Assembly (NCBI RefSeq): GCF_004337985.1
Contig: NC_043742.1
Coordinates: 2,404,176 to 2,468,175 of the forward strand
Source: Pyricularia pennisetigena
Lineage: Eukaryota; Ascomycota; Sordariomycetes; Magnaporthales; Pyriculariaceae
Reading direction: 5' to 3'
DNA length: 64,000 bases
Positions within the stretch are counted from its first letter, which is position 1. Each line of letters opens with the position of its first letter. The position numbers were made by a program, and so were the translations under genes. Below the pieces are notes generated by a model. That model had not been told where the DNA came from. It saw nothing but the letters and a program-made list of their open reading frames with translations, and did not search any database. Of this stretch, positions 54,339-64,000 are shown piece by piece.

Positions 54339-56288
54339 TTATTTAACCTGTAGCATGTCTGCAATATCGCCCAGCGTCACCACCTTGACCCGCTTACTCA
54401 GGCGCCGTCTGGCATACAAGGCCGCCGAGTAACCTCCCAGCAGCCCTTCGTGAGCGAGGTCTTGTGCATCCAGAGGTGCGGCAAACGTCGACCAAGCATG
54501 CACCGGTACCCAAGCAACGCGCTCTTCAACCGGGCGCTTCTTGTCGCCACCGCCCGACGCCTCACCGGCCCAACCGTTGATGACGTTGGCAACGTGCGCG
54601 GGTTCACCAAATTCCGAGTCGTTCCTGTCGAGGTGCCACATCGAGATCTTGGGGCTCACGACGGGAACACCCTTCGATGTCCGCAGGATCCTGCCTTGGC
54701 CCGCCGCGTACGCGCTGTATTGGCAGCTGAAGAGCGCCTTGATGACCGGGTCGGCGGCTGCAAAGGTCTCGTACGCGTCCGTCAACGTCCAGTCCTCCAT
54801 AAAGACAACGGCAGAGTCTAGACCTGCGGCGTGGGAGATGGGCTGTCGCTGAGATACAAAGGTTGAGAGCCGCGACTGATTGCTTTTGTGCATCACGTCG
54901 AGGTAGGCGTACGAGTCGGCGTAGGGGAGGAAGTCGTCGTTGCCGGTCGCGTTCTCGAGGAGCCATGAAAGCGCATCGGCTACCAACTCTCGTCAGCTCT
55001 TTTTAATACATAAAGACAAGCACTGTACAAATTGGGCTTTGGGAAGAGCAGGGCCCAAGCTTACGAGCAACCTGTGATAGTGATGATGTGTGCAGCCCCC
55101 AGGTGAAAGGCATCTCGCCCCTATGCGGCGAAGCGTACCAATAAGGACCCGTGGTAAAGTCATTGATCAGCCACTGCATGTTGTCGCCGTCGGTAATGGC
55201 AAAGGCAACGTAGAACGAGACGCCATCGTCCACCACACGCTCTCTCTTGGGCAGAGGCTTGATGGTTACAGGGTCGCCGCTGGAAAGAGTGGCCAAATTC
55301 GACGACCAGTCGCAGCCGACAATGCCAGCACCAACAGTTGAGGCGCCATAGGTGAACTTGAACTCGTCTGCTCCGTAACCAAAGATGGCTGCGCCGGGAT
55401 TCAGCGTAACTAGCGCATCGTCGTAGCCACCATCGGGGGCTTCAAGGGTTACGAGGGTGCCAGAAGCAACGGCGAGATCTCGAGCGTGCGGCTGCTCGGT
55501 CCTGAGTATTGTTAGCAGGTCCCGATTGAATCTATAAGATCCAGCCAGGAGGTCCTGGTACGTGACTTCTGAGGCATTGGCCAGCTTCCTCAGTCCCATC
55601 GCTTCGAGAATTTCGATCAGTGGACCTGCCGCGGCAACCGCCTGAAGCGTTGCGCAGAGAGAAGTCGCAATATTGACCGAGACGTCACTCTGGGCCCCGA
55701 CTTGGTCGACTGTGTATGCCACGAAGCCTTTGACGACGCCCAGATCCGCATACGTCGACACCAGCGCTGCTACGTCTGCCGATACCGCCCGCGAAGGGAC
55801 GCCCGTGCGCTGCGTGAAGCGCGAGCGCCAGAGTTGATCGGGTTGGGTCGTCTGGATCCAGAGCGAGGGGATGTCTCTGCTGGCTTTCCCGGTGGAAACT
55901 ACGTTGGTGACCAGTCCTGATAGTGTATGCTGCAAAACGCGCAGGGCAAAGTCGTCGCCGCTCGCTTCGTCCTGGAGCCAGAGGGATGAAGGGAGGGGGA
56001 ATTCTTGCCACGGGTAGCGAGGATGCGCTTGGGCTGTCAGTGAAAGTGGTGTCAGTCTAGGAACTACTACTGCTATTCTCTGTCCGAATCTCTCTGCCTT
56101 TTCTTTTCTTTTCTTTTCTTTGATTTTCCATCTTTTGCCATCGCAACCACATGAATGTGCAACGGGTATTCCTTCCACATCATCTCCGCCTTTGAGTTTG
56201 CCACCATTCAGTGTATCTTACCTGCCACAAAAGACAAGGTACTGGAGACAGTGGCAGAAGCCACGACTAGCCGTGATAAGTCGAGCAT
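54339..56288 (-). CDS. secreted GxGYxYP-type putative glycoside hydrolase
   Basis: Exons 56288-56222, 56033-55065 and 54979-54339 give 558 residues. Signal peptide MLDLSRLVVASATVSSTLSF then VAAQA is restored across the first splice. The body has FYVAFAITDGDNMQWLIND followed by YWYASPHRGEMPFTWGL, which matches the catalytic-domain landmark (DGDN..QW then RG.PLGW) of the GxGYxYP putative glycoside hydrolases. The name-giving GxGYxYP segment seems degenerate, at PYADSYAYL. The N-terminal third resembles the family's companion domain (SLWIQTTQPDQLWRSRF). Substrate unknown; likely extracellular polysaccharide or glycan. Assignment rests on recalled motifs. Confidence 0.75.
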
Positions 56289-57973
56289 TCGGTCGCCCCG
56301 GTTCACAGAGATGACAGATTGGCCTTGACTGGGTTTTGTTCCCATGAAAACAAAAAGTGATTCATAACCATGAAAAGTTTGATGATAGGAGGCATACAGG
56401 CTTGATGTATGACGTGGAGAGCGCCCGTCTTGACTGCCCAAAAACAGCTAGACAGTCGATAAAATGCCAGCTGAAAAGGTGATGTTCCATGCCATGTGCG
56501 TTGCATTGCATTTGCATTTGCATTTGCAGTTGAGTAGGGGTAAAAACTCAAATGGTCACTGCAGCTCCAGCTCGCGCGATGATTGGCTCGTGCCTCTGTT
56601 CTGTTGTAAGAACGACAAGTCTTGACGGGGTGGAATAGAGACATGCTCTGGAGACTAAATCTCTTCTATGTCGCGGTAGCAGTATCAAACTATGATTGAT
56701 CACTAAACTGTGATTAAAGAAACGTACATGGGCTATATTTAGTACTCTGCAAAGACGTATGCCTGTCTGATTTGTGCTGTTTTGGACGTACAGTACCTAC
56801 AGTTTGAATCCATATTTTGAGCTGGTAATGTGGCTGACGTATAAGTTAGTAGTTAGTACCTTGAGCGATTAATTATAACAAACTATTTGGACAGCGTTGC
56901 ACATCTACACATCATCATAACTACAGTATATTTGATAGAAACCTCTTTGATTACCATTTATTGATTCAAATCCCGCCAGGTGGCCCAGGCCTCTTCCGGC
57001 CACCCAAGATGAAGCTTTACAAATTTTGCCATTCGAGCATGCCAGCGCGTCGTGATTGTGGCCAGAAAGGTTCGAGTTCTTTCTCTTTTTGGACAAGGGG
57101 TAAAGCTATGGCCAGTATTATCAGTCATTCGACTGGAAGATTTTTTATATCTTGATTTATGCGACGGGACAGCCGCACCTATTCTGCTAGCCTTGCATCC
57201 ACTTTCAACTTCAAGCATGTGAATGCGATTAGTTGATATTTGTGATCTGCCCGCACAAGAGTGACTCGACCGATGTCCCACCGCCTTCCCATAACACCGA
57301 GAGGTTAATAAACCAGCCACCTCAGGAGAGCACTTGACAGATCGAACGCCTAGGGATAGCTGTAAAGACTTGGTCAGTTTCTTTCATCATCTTGATGACT
57401 GACTGGCTGGAATAATGATTTTCATAATGGCTTTCCACGTTGAATCCCAGCAAGGCCCCCCAGATCAGTTTCCTCCGAGCTTGGCGAGCAAAGCAATGGC
57501 CATATGAGCGAACGCGGGAGCCCTCCCCAGAGTACAACGCACGCTGAATTGCTGCATATTCAAGCAAGCTGTATGCCGCCGCATGGCAAAATTTTCAATG
57601 CCGCATCGAGCAAGCTTCGCCAAAGCGTCCCAACTGCACGGTACAGTCACTCGATACGAAGACGTGCTCATATCACACATCACATGCTGCTGAAGCCCAT
57701 GTATAAATACCAGCTGTGTAAATAAACAAGAAAATAGGAACAGCACGCGGCAAGGCAAGTCCCCATCTCAAATCAACAAGATGCCAAACTCTAATGGATG
57801 CTGCTATTAAAACCGAGCTCCTCCCTCCCTCTCAACAAAGCACTTCTCTCCCGCCTTGATATTTCTACTTGCCTATACTCTGTCAAATACTAAGAACCTG
57901 TCTATTCAAGCAAATCATCGTCTTCAAAGGACTACTACTTTCTCGACACTTACTGATATCGGCGGGTTCCATA
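56289..57973. other. spacer and promoter, no supported gene
   Basis: Divergent intergenic region of about 1.7 kb. A short CATTTG hexamer repeat lies at about 56507-56528. No gene seen. Confidence 0.45.
57702..57709 (+). promoter_or_regulatory. TATA box of the Glu-rich repeat gene
   Basis: TATAAATA, 265 bp upstream of ATG 57974. Confidence 0.4.
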
Positions 57974-59536
57974 ATGGCATCCCATTACCTTCACCATCAT
58001 CCGGCCATAGCCATGGATCTACGCAATCCGCAGGCCATGTATACAGGCAATCCACAGAGCAAGTATACACCCAACCCGCCGACAATGGATACATCCAACG
58101 CGCAGCTCATGTATGCCCTCAGTCCGCAGCCTTTCGGAAATCCGTCCATGCACATGGGGACGATGTCACCAGAGGCCATCAGGGGCCAAAATGGCAGCAA
58201 CGTCGAGGTGAATGAACCCCTCCCTTGGGCAAAAGAGCATAACCCACAAGAGCCCGAGCATGAAGAGCAGAAGCTTTTAAAGGCGATGCTCCTGCAAGAA
58301 CTGGAAGTACGAGACGACTTCGAGGCCATGGAACCCCTTTTCCAGGCAGAACAGGACAACTCACAAGAGTCCAAGGATGAAGAGGAGAAGCTTCTAAAGG
58401 CGATGCTCCTGCAAGAACTGGAAACACAAGACAACATCGAGGTCGAGGAACCCCTTCCTCAGGCACAAGAAGACAACTCCCAAAAGCCCAAGGACGAGGA
58501 GCGGGAGCGTTTAGAGGCAATGTTCCTAGAGGAGCTGGAAGCACAAGACACCATCGATGCCAAGGAGCCCCTTCCCTGGGAAGAAGAAGACAAGTTGCAA
58601 GGGCTCAGCGACGAAGAGGAGCAACGCTTGGAGGCACTATTTCAAGAGGAGGTGGAAGAACAAGACAACGTCGAGGCCAAGGAACCCCTTTTCCAGGCAG
58701 AACAGGACAACTCACAAGAGTCCAAGGATGAAGAGGCAATGCTCACGAAAGAGCTGGAAGGACAAGACGACGTCCACGTCTCACCCGAGGAGCAGAAGGA
58801 GGACAAGCCACAAGAGCTCGAGGACGAGGAGCAGGAGCGTCTAGAGGCGATGCTCCTGGAGGAGCTGGGACGACAAGACTACGACTTCCGAGTCTCACGC
58901 CGGCAGGAGGAGGAGGAGGATGAGGAGGAGGAAGAGCAGGAGGAGGAAGCAGAAGAGGAAGCGCGCCGCAAGAAGAAAGAAGAGGGGATGAAGCAGTGGG
59001 AAATCGCCAAGATCCCCAAGATCGGCACCACTCGGCTGTTCTACGATCCTCCCAACCCCAACGTCGGCGGCCACAAGGACTACTCGGCCCCGTCCACCTT
59101 CACCTCGGGCCAGGACAAGAGGGAGGCCAGGAAGGCCCAGACGGCGCAGAAGAGACTGGACAAGCAGCAGGCCGCCGCCGAGGCCAGGGCGCAGGAGAAG
59201 GCCGCCAAGTGCGCCGCCAAGAAGGCCGAGCAGGAGGCCGCGAGGCAACTCAAGATGGACCAGAGAGAGGCCGACAAGATGCGCAAGCAGGCCGAGGAGC
59301 AGGCCAGGAAGATGCAAAAGGCCGCCGAGAAGCAAGCAAAGCAGTTGAACAAACATCAGCAGTACCTGACATGGGAAGTCGCGTGCCCAGATGACTTTGG
59401 AACCTGGGTGGAGACGGCTGAAGGGCAGTTGGCATACAAGAGATCACTTCTAATGGGAATCAAGATGACTGGTCGGAGGCTCGCTTGGATGGATTTTCAC
59501 TTGGAAGATGATGTCGACAACGGTGTACAGGCATAA
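57974..59536 (+). CDS. Glu-rich 39-residue-repeat, coiled-coil protein
   Basis: Intronless from MASHYLHHH, 520 residues; an upstream in-frame ATG at 57869 would add 35 residues without features. After a short Asn/Pro/Met-rich leader, six imperfect repeats of about 39 residues run from 58208 to 58888. Consensus is EPLP/FxAExDNSQE-x-KDEE-x-x-LLKAMLLQELE-x-QD. A very acidic stretch follows (EEEEDEEEEEQEEEAEEE), then a globular-looking linker (TTRLFYDPPNPNVGGHKDYS) and an Ala/Lys/Gln-rich coiled coil of about 110 residues. The C-terminal 50 residues (YLTWEVACPDDFGTWVE) are more conserved-looking. No signal peptide. Function unknown; may be a scaffold. Lineage-specific by appearance. Confidence 0.75.
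   Translation: MASHYLHHHPAIAMDLRNPQAMYTGNPQSKYTPNPPTMDTSNAQLMYALSPQPFGNPSMHMGTMSPEAIRGQNGSNVEVNEPLPWAKEHNPQEPEHEEQKLLKAMLLQELEVRDDFEAMEPLFQAEQDNSQESKDEEEKLLKAMLLQELETQDNIEVEEPLPQAQEDNSQKPKDEERERLEAMFLEELEAQDTIDAKEPLPWEEEDKLQGLSDEEEQRLEALFQEEVEEQDNVEAKEPLFQAEQDNSQESKDEEAMLTKELEGQDDVHVSPEEQKEDKPQELEDEEQERLEAMLLEELGRQDYDFRVSRRQEEEEDEEEEEQEEEAEEEARRKKKEEGMKQWEIAKIPKIGTTRLFYDPPNPNVGGHKDYSAPSTFTSGQDKREARKAQTAQKRLDKQQAAAEARAQEKAAKCAAKKAEQEAARQLKMDQREADKMRKQAEEQARKMQKAAEKQAKQLNKHQQYLTWEVACPDDFGTWVETAEGQLAYKRSLLMGIKMTGRRLAWMDFHLEDDVDNGVQA
58208..58888 (+). repeat. six tandem 117-bp coding repeats
   Basis: Units start at 58208, 58325, 58442, 58559, 58676 and 58778. The first four are 117 bp, the fifth is 102 bp (a 15-bp in-frame loss) and the sixth about 111 bp. 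Units 2 and 5 share an almost identical 50-bp block beginning GAACCCCTTTTCCAG. Confidence 0.85.
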
Positions 59537-59812
59537 GCGGTTACGAGGTTAGGTACGGCATTGAACTTACAGCGTTGACTTTTCAATCGGTCTAATTCGC
59601 AAACAAGTAAAACTCTAGGTCAACAGCCCAAGCCAAGTCTTTTCCGAGGTAGTTAGTTTATACAGAAATACGCCAAGGGAGCAGTCAGGAAGGCAGCTGG
59701 GCAATTTCCAACTGTCATGTAATTGTTTGTCAAGGTAGCCTCGAATTAACAGGAATAAATGCGAGAAAAACACCAAAAAAGAACCAAAAAAAAAAAAAAA
59801 AGATTCCAGGCC
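59537..59812. other. convergent 3' spacer
   Basis: No gene; a 16-17 A run near 59786-59802. Confidence 0.35.
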
Positions 59813-60736
59813 CTACAAATCGCCATCGCCCTTGAAAGTCGTGCTACCACCACCCTCCATACCGGCCACGACTTTTGTCCTCGTGATGCGGCCGTTCTTG
59901 GCATCCATGTAGATGAGCGAAACAATGTCCAGCCCCATGTACGGCTGGTAGACGTACTGCATCTCAAACTCCATCGGCTCGCCGTCGATGCTGATGGTCT
60001 TGTTGTGCCCCGTAAATGTCATGTCGCGGCTGTAGTAGCCGGCCACGGACCTCGAGACCTCGTCCCCCCTGTCGTTGAGGTAGATGTCGTACATGGTTCC
60101 GTTCTGAGCCAGCACCCGGTTGCGGTGGTTGTGTCCGCTGTAGTTGTTGACGCTGAAGAGGATGTTATAGGCGAGGTGGTACTCGAGGCTGCGCTTGCTG
60201 AGGCCGTTCTCGTCCACCGGGTCCGTGATGACACCGACCGTGTCGTTGATCACACCGCCGACCGTGTTACCCAGCGTCGCCACGATCGGGTTCAGGTCGA
60301 TCGAGTCGAGCACGTCGTTGACCATCTGCAGGAGGTTGCCTAAGCGGGCCTCGAGCTCCACCTTGGCCGAGACGTTTTGGATAGAGAGCTTGACGCGGTC
60401 GATGGATGCGTCGACACCGGCCGTGAAGTGCAGCAGCTTCAGGACCTGGGCGTCGAGGTTGACCTTGGCCGTGATGTTCTCGACCTCGATCGAAATCTCT
60501 TGCACCGACACCGACGCGTTCAGGTAGACGTCTGGCTCCTCGGGCAGCTCAACGCCGCCGCTCGTGTCTGTGTTTGAGGTCTGGTAGACGGCCGCCTCCG
60601 GATCGCCATTCTGCTCGAGCGTGTAACCAATGTAGCCTTCGTCATTTCGGCTGCCAGCTTGTGTTTGCGCCAGGACCGATGTACAGCCAATGAAGGAGAC
60701 GGCGAGCGTGAGCGCTCTGGTAGCAAAGCACTTCAT
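59813..60736 (-). CDS. secreted beta-repeat protein, paralogue 1
   Basis: Intronless, 307 residues, signal peptide MKCFATRALTLAVSFIGCTS then VLAQ. Residues about 70-150 form alternating short strands: DVYLNASVSVQEISIEV, ENITAKVNLDAQVLKLL, VDASIDRVKLSIQNVSAKVE, then LGNLLQMVNDVLDSIDLNP. This pattern recurs in the gene at 62703-63668 with the same order and spacing. A second shared block is DMTFTGHNKTI. Several N-glycosylation sequons are visible. A dibasic KRS in the middle could be a Kex2 site. The family occurs as uncharacterised secreted proteins in filamentous fungi as I recall; role unknown, perhaps wall-associated. Confidence 0.82.
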   Translation of the reverse strand: MKCFATRALTLAVSFIGCTSVLAQTQAGSRNDEGYIGYTLEQNGDPEAAVYQTSNTDTSGGVELPEEPDVYLNASVSVQEISIEVENITAKVNLDAQVLKLLHFTAGVDASIDRVKLSIQNVSAKVELEARLGNLLQMVNDVLDSIDLNPIVATLGNTVGGVINDTVGVITDPVDENGLSKRSLEYHLAYNILFSVNNYSGHNHRNRVLAQNGTMYDIYLNDRGDEVSRSVAGYYSRDMTFTGHNKTISIDGEPMEFEMQYVYQPYMGLDIVSLIYMDAKNGRITRTKVVAGMEGGGSTTFKGDGDL

Positions 60737-61411
60737 CGTGACTCGAGGCTGTGGGCTTCCTGCGAGAGCTCAAAGTACACCAGAAGAGAAAAACAAAGAC
60801 CGTGGCTTGTCTCGTTGGATGGAAATGAAACGACCGAGGGAAAAAAAAAAAAAAACAAATCCGAACGAGTGGCGACGACAGTACGATTGCGTTGCAAGGA
60901 AACTAAAGGAAAGAATTACAAACACCAAAGGTCTTCCTCACAAAGAAAGGGGGGAGGTGGCTCAACCAGACGTAATTGCCAAGATAAAGCAAAACACCGG
61001 TATCATACAGTACTCACCCGAAGGGGTAAGGGAAGGAACGAGAATACTGGTACGACCAAAGATTCAAAACCACGCGGCAGAAATTAAAACTTAACCTTGC
61101 ACTCGCCTGGACGAGTGTGCCTGATTTCCACGGGGCAATGGCAGAAAGCGGACTAGATAGTCTGCAAAAAGAATGCACAAAATCAAGGCGGAGTGCTCTC
61201 TTGCAAGATTCCACCTCCATACGGGTACGGTTCCGCTGACCCTGTATTTCACCATGCAGGCAGGAATGCAGCCTCTGGATTGAGCCGGTACTTTAGCAAA
61301 TAAAAAAACTCATCGAGATCGCCTTCAATCTCTTTCGGCAGAGCCCTACCAGTCTAATGAGATCGTGAAATAAGCGTATTGCTCCACAAATAAAAGCTGT
61401 ACCTGGCGGGG

Positions 61412-61469
<58 letters not shown>

Positions 61470-62702
61470 TAAAAGCCAATAGTCGCGCAGAAACCATGCA
61501 ACTCCCCTTGAACAATGCAACGGTTCGGCTCACTGGCATACGACACTCGTTGATGGAGCCAAAAACGGTCCAGACCTTGTATAAACTGCCGCTAGTGTGG
61601 TGACTTCCAGGTCCGAAAGCTGGCACTATGGAGGGCTGTAAGCCTTATGGGGATAAGATCGTCGTCGGAGCAGTTTATCCCCCTTACGCTTACGATATCT
61701 CAATATGGCACGCTACCAACGGCCTGGGATGTACTGTAGTGAATGGCCCGCTCATGCATGGTTTCAGACGCCGAGGGCCCACAAGCCCAAGAAAATTGTG
61801 GGAGCCGAATTTAAATCACCGTTGCATCGTGCTGGAGGACCCAGTAGCCAAGTGACATCCCCTCCATGGCTGGCTGATACGGAACCAATCAGATTAACCA
61901 CACAAGTCATGGTGCATCGGAGAAAGCAAGCCCACGCTCAATTAAATCTTTCCGTGCTTCTTAAGCGAATGCTCGCGGAGTGGACTTGCGTCATGATTTC
62001 GTCTCTTGCATTTAGGTTGGTCAAGAGAGGATAAATTCCATCTACAACCTGACCCTAATCCTTCTGCGGGTATATACTCCGTTTCCACTAAAGGTTGAAC
62101 TCTGGTTGCGACCAGCGGACTGGTTTTGGTTTGCTGAGTGTTGTTGCTGGAGCTGTCGTGTCGTGTTGCATTTATTTTCCTGGAAATTAGCGTAACCACC
62201 ATAAAGGAGATTATCCCAAAATTTCTCATGTGATGCGTCGCTGAACAGAGGGCGGTCGGTATGCAAGAGAACCAAGGCAGCGCCATGTCTGGCCCTCTCG
62301 CCAAGTCGGTTTGACCAGTCAAGCCACCGCCCGCAAAGTCCCCATCATCCCATGCGTCTACCCCTGACGAGAAATGCATTCTTCCATCCGCCCCCTCAAT
62401 ATTAGCTTGGTCCACATATACCCTTGTGGGCATGCCGGGAGTCAAGAACTGCACCTGAGGAAAGAAAGCTCGCGGAATCAAGGCGGATCGCGATGAGGAT
62501 GACGCGGGTTGCGGGTGATGTTGTCTCGTGGCCTCCCGCTCCCAACGGTATCTTATGCGATATTCCTCCTTCTTTCTCTCTTCTACCCGCAAGGTAGAAG
62601 TTGAGTCCTTCTTTCTCCAGCCCACACTCGTTTAATCCTGCTTGCGTCTGATCCAACCGGCAAACGACATCCCATCGTCGTCGTTGAAGGATCGTTTTCA
62701 TC
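60737..62702. other. divergent spacer between secreted paralogues
   Basis: About 2 kb, containing a 56-A tract (61412-61467). No supported gene. Confidence 0.5.
61412..61467. repeat. 56-nt poly-A tract
   Basis: The longest homopolymer in the window. No retroelement sequence or target-site duplication was recognised next to it. Confidence 0.9.
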
Positions 62703-63668
62703 ATGCGGAACAGTGGTATCATATCGCTCTTTGTGAGCCTCCTGCTCCTTGTTTCTTTTGTCGTCGCACAGGACCCCTCGACAACGGCTGCAGAGACAAC
62801 GGCGCAGCCCCCATCCAGCCAGGCTCCTCCACCAACACAGTCCACCACCACTGGCGCCTCAGCAACAGGGACACAAACCTCTGCCCAGCCCTCCGGCACT
62901 GGAAGCAATGGTGGCGGCGGTGGCGGCGGCAGCACATCCCCTGCGCCGGGCAAGGGCTCCAATAGCGGACCGCCAGACGTGCATCTCAAAGTGCCTAACT
63001 TGTCAGTCGGTCGCATTGAGCTCGACGTCGATAACTTGCAGGCGGACGTGAACCTGGCCGCCGAGATCGCAGGTCTTGTGTCCATCAACGCCGGCGTGCA
63101 AATCGGAATCACAAAGGTCAACATTACCATCGCCGACGTTCAGGCAGAGCTGGAGCTCGTTATCAGACTCGGCCACCTCGTCGACATTGTCAACCGCACG
63201 CTGCACACACTAGACCTGAACCCACTGCTGATCAATGTGCTCAACGAGGTTGGCGACATTGTGGAGGGCGTCGTCGGTGCTGTCGACGGTCTCCTAGGCT
63301 CTATCCTTCAGGGCGATACGAAGCTCAATTTCATCGTCGACAATCTGGGTCATATCGTCCAGGAGGTCGTCGGAGCTGGCGGAGAGGTGGTCAGCAGCAT
63401 TGTCGGCAACTACCAGCAGAATATGACCTTCACTGGCCAACAAAAGACACTGGACAATGGACTGATCCAAAAGACGTACGAGTACGATGCGCTCGGGGCT
63501 TTGGTGAATGTGGTCACCAACTCGCTGAACCAGGTCGTCAGCGCCGTTGTTATCAAGGGCGGGGCAACCAATCCTGGAAACGGCGGCGGCGGCAGCGGTG
63601 GAGGCACAAGTACAACGTCGGCGACAACGCAGCAGCCCACGGCGACGGGATCGGCTCGGTTGTTTTAG
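62703..63668 (+). CDS. secreted beta-repeat protein, paralogue 2, with mucin-like stretches
   Basis: Intronless, 321 residues. Signal peptide MRNSGIISLFVSLLLLVSFV then VAQ; then a 65-residue Thr/Ser/Pro/Gly-rich mucin-like segment. The shared domain follows: DVHLKVPNLSVGRIELDV, NLQADVNLAAEIAGLVSI, NAGVQIGITKVNITIADV, then LGHLVDIVNRTLHTLDLNP, aligned strand by strand with paralogue 1. The second shared block is NMTFTGQQKTL, followed by a valine-rich segment. The protein ends in another Gly/Ser/Thr-rich stretch without a clear GPI signal. Probably cell-surface or extracellular. Divergent from paralogue 1 with about 2 kb between starts. Confidence 0.85.
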   Translation: MRNSGIISLFVSLLLLVSFVVAQDPSTTAAETTAQPPSSQAPPPTQSTTTGASATGTQTSAQPSGTGSNGGGGGGGSTSPAPGKGSNSGPPDVHLKVPNLSVGRIELDVDNLQADVNLAAEIAGLVSINAGVQIGITKVNITIADVQAELELVIRLGHLVDIVNRTLHTLDLNPLLINVLNEVGDIVEGVVGAVDGLLGSILQGDTKLNFIVDNLGHIVQEVVGAGGEVVSSIVGNYQQNMTFTGQQKTLDNGLIQKTYEYDALGALVNVVTNSLNQVVSAVVIKGGATNPGNGGGGSGGGTSTTSATTQQPTATGSARLF

Positions 63669-64000
63669 TGTGAGGAGCGCTTCGAAAGATACCCGGGGAC
63701 GTGGAGTTTTGAAAGCAGCCTGGACAGCTTAATTAAGCCTGCCGTCGATTTACGGCAAATTTTAACTTCGATTGTGATGCTGGTACTGGAATTCGTGATG
63801 CTCCCAGCGATTGCTCTTGGTCTGGCCCATGGCGATTCGCAGCTTGGTTCGATCGATGTGCTATCAAGCTTCTGTATGTGCACCAGATATCGTTCGTGAC
63901 CGAGTCAGTCGACGTTGCGTTGATCGACAGCAGACAACGGGTCCGGTACGTTTTAGACTTTGGAATGGTTCTTGACTCGCTGCCCCCTGTTGGATATACC
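63669..64000. other. right-edge spacer
   Basis: No gene seen before the window ends. Confidence 0.4.

Noticed and set aside
61293..61626. Phe-rich minus-strand frames across the 56-A tract
   Set aside because: Translation of a homopolymer, open in all three frames.
1..64000. tRNA, rRNA and CRISPR search by eye
   Set aside because: No paired A/B-box arrangement, clover-leaf arms, rRNA-like blocks or spaced direct repeats were found; short TTCAAATCC-like words lacked matching stems.

Overview
The window looks like nuclear DNA of a filamentous ascomycete (Pezizomycotina, most likely a Sordariomycete; a Magnaporthales-like fungus is my guess, not a demonstrated fact). Genes are short-intron, monocistronic and on both strands, introns are mostly 50-120 nt with GTxxGT donors and pyrimidine-rich AG acceptors, coding DNA is GC-rich, and spacers are AT-richer and full of A/T homopolymers. 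I support 22 confident protein-coding genes plus several relics. Exon joins were checked by reading frame, and every spliced gene below keeps its frame. No rRNA, tRNA, CRISPR array or complete transposon was seen. There are two runs of N (40606-40614 and 52902-52986). || Layout. 1-6.7 kb: a RidA-like gene with a secretion signal, an AT-rich stretch with a DUF3638-like relic, a hevein-type (CBM18) small secreted protein, and a head-to-head pair of paralogous small secreted proteins. 7-15.5 kb: a cytochrome P450, a MetX-like alpha/beta hydrolase, an Xaa-Pro aminopeptidase and a Pho80-type cyclin. 17-25.5 kb: a ThDP-dependent enzyme, an NTF2-like/flavin monooxygenase fusion and an eight-cysteine secreted protein. 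28-35 kb: an AA9 lytic polysaccharide monooxygenase, a secreted endonuclease/exonuclease/phosphatase-fold protein, a DUF427 protein and a GH3 beta-glucosidase. 36.5-46 kb: a 2-oxoglutarate/Fe(II) oxygenase whose N terminus copies the histone H3 tail, then three co-oriented genes (cytochrome b5/FMN 2-hydroxyacid dehydrogenase, ACS-family MFS transporter, Zn2Cys6 regulator). 46.6-64 kb: a tiny protein with two copies of a DAPYLFS motif, an SLC1-type dicarboxylate/amino-acid symporter, a repeat- and gap-rich spacer, a GxGYxYP-type secreted hydrolase, a Glu-rich 39-residue-repeat coiled-coil protein, and a second head-to-head pair of secreted paralogues. || How the genes may work together. Much of the window is extracellular: chitin binding, cellulose oxidation and beta-glucoside hydrolysis, putative glycosidase, nuclease/phosphatase fold, and several cysteine-rich or beta-repeat secreted proteins. 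That fits a plant-associated or saprotrophic lifestyle. The 38.6-46.1 kb trio could form a small uptake-and-oxidation unit for an organic acid with its own regulator (inference). The most unusual observation is the H3-tail-like N terminus of the oxygenase at 36551-38026.
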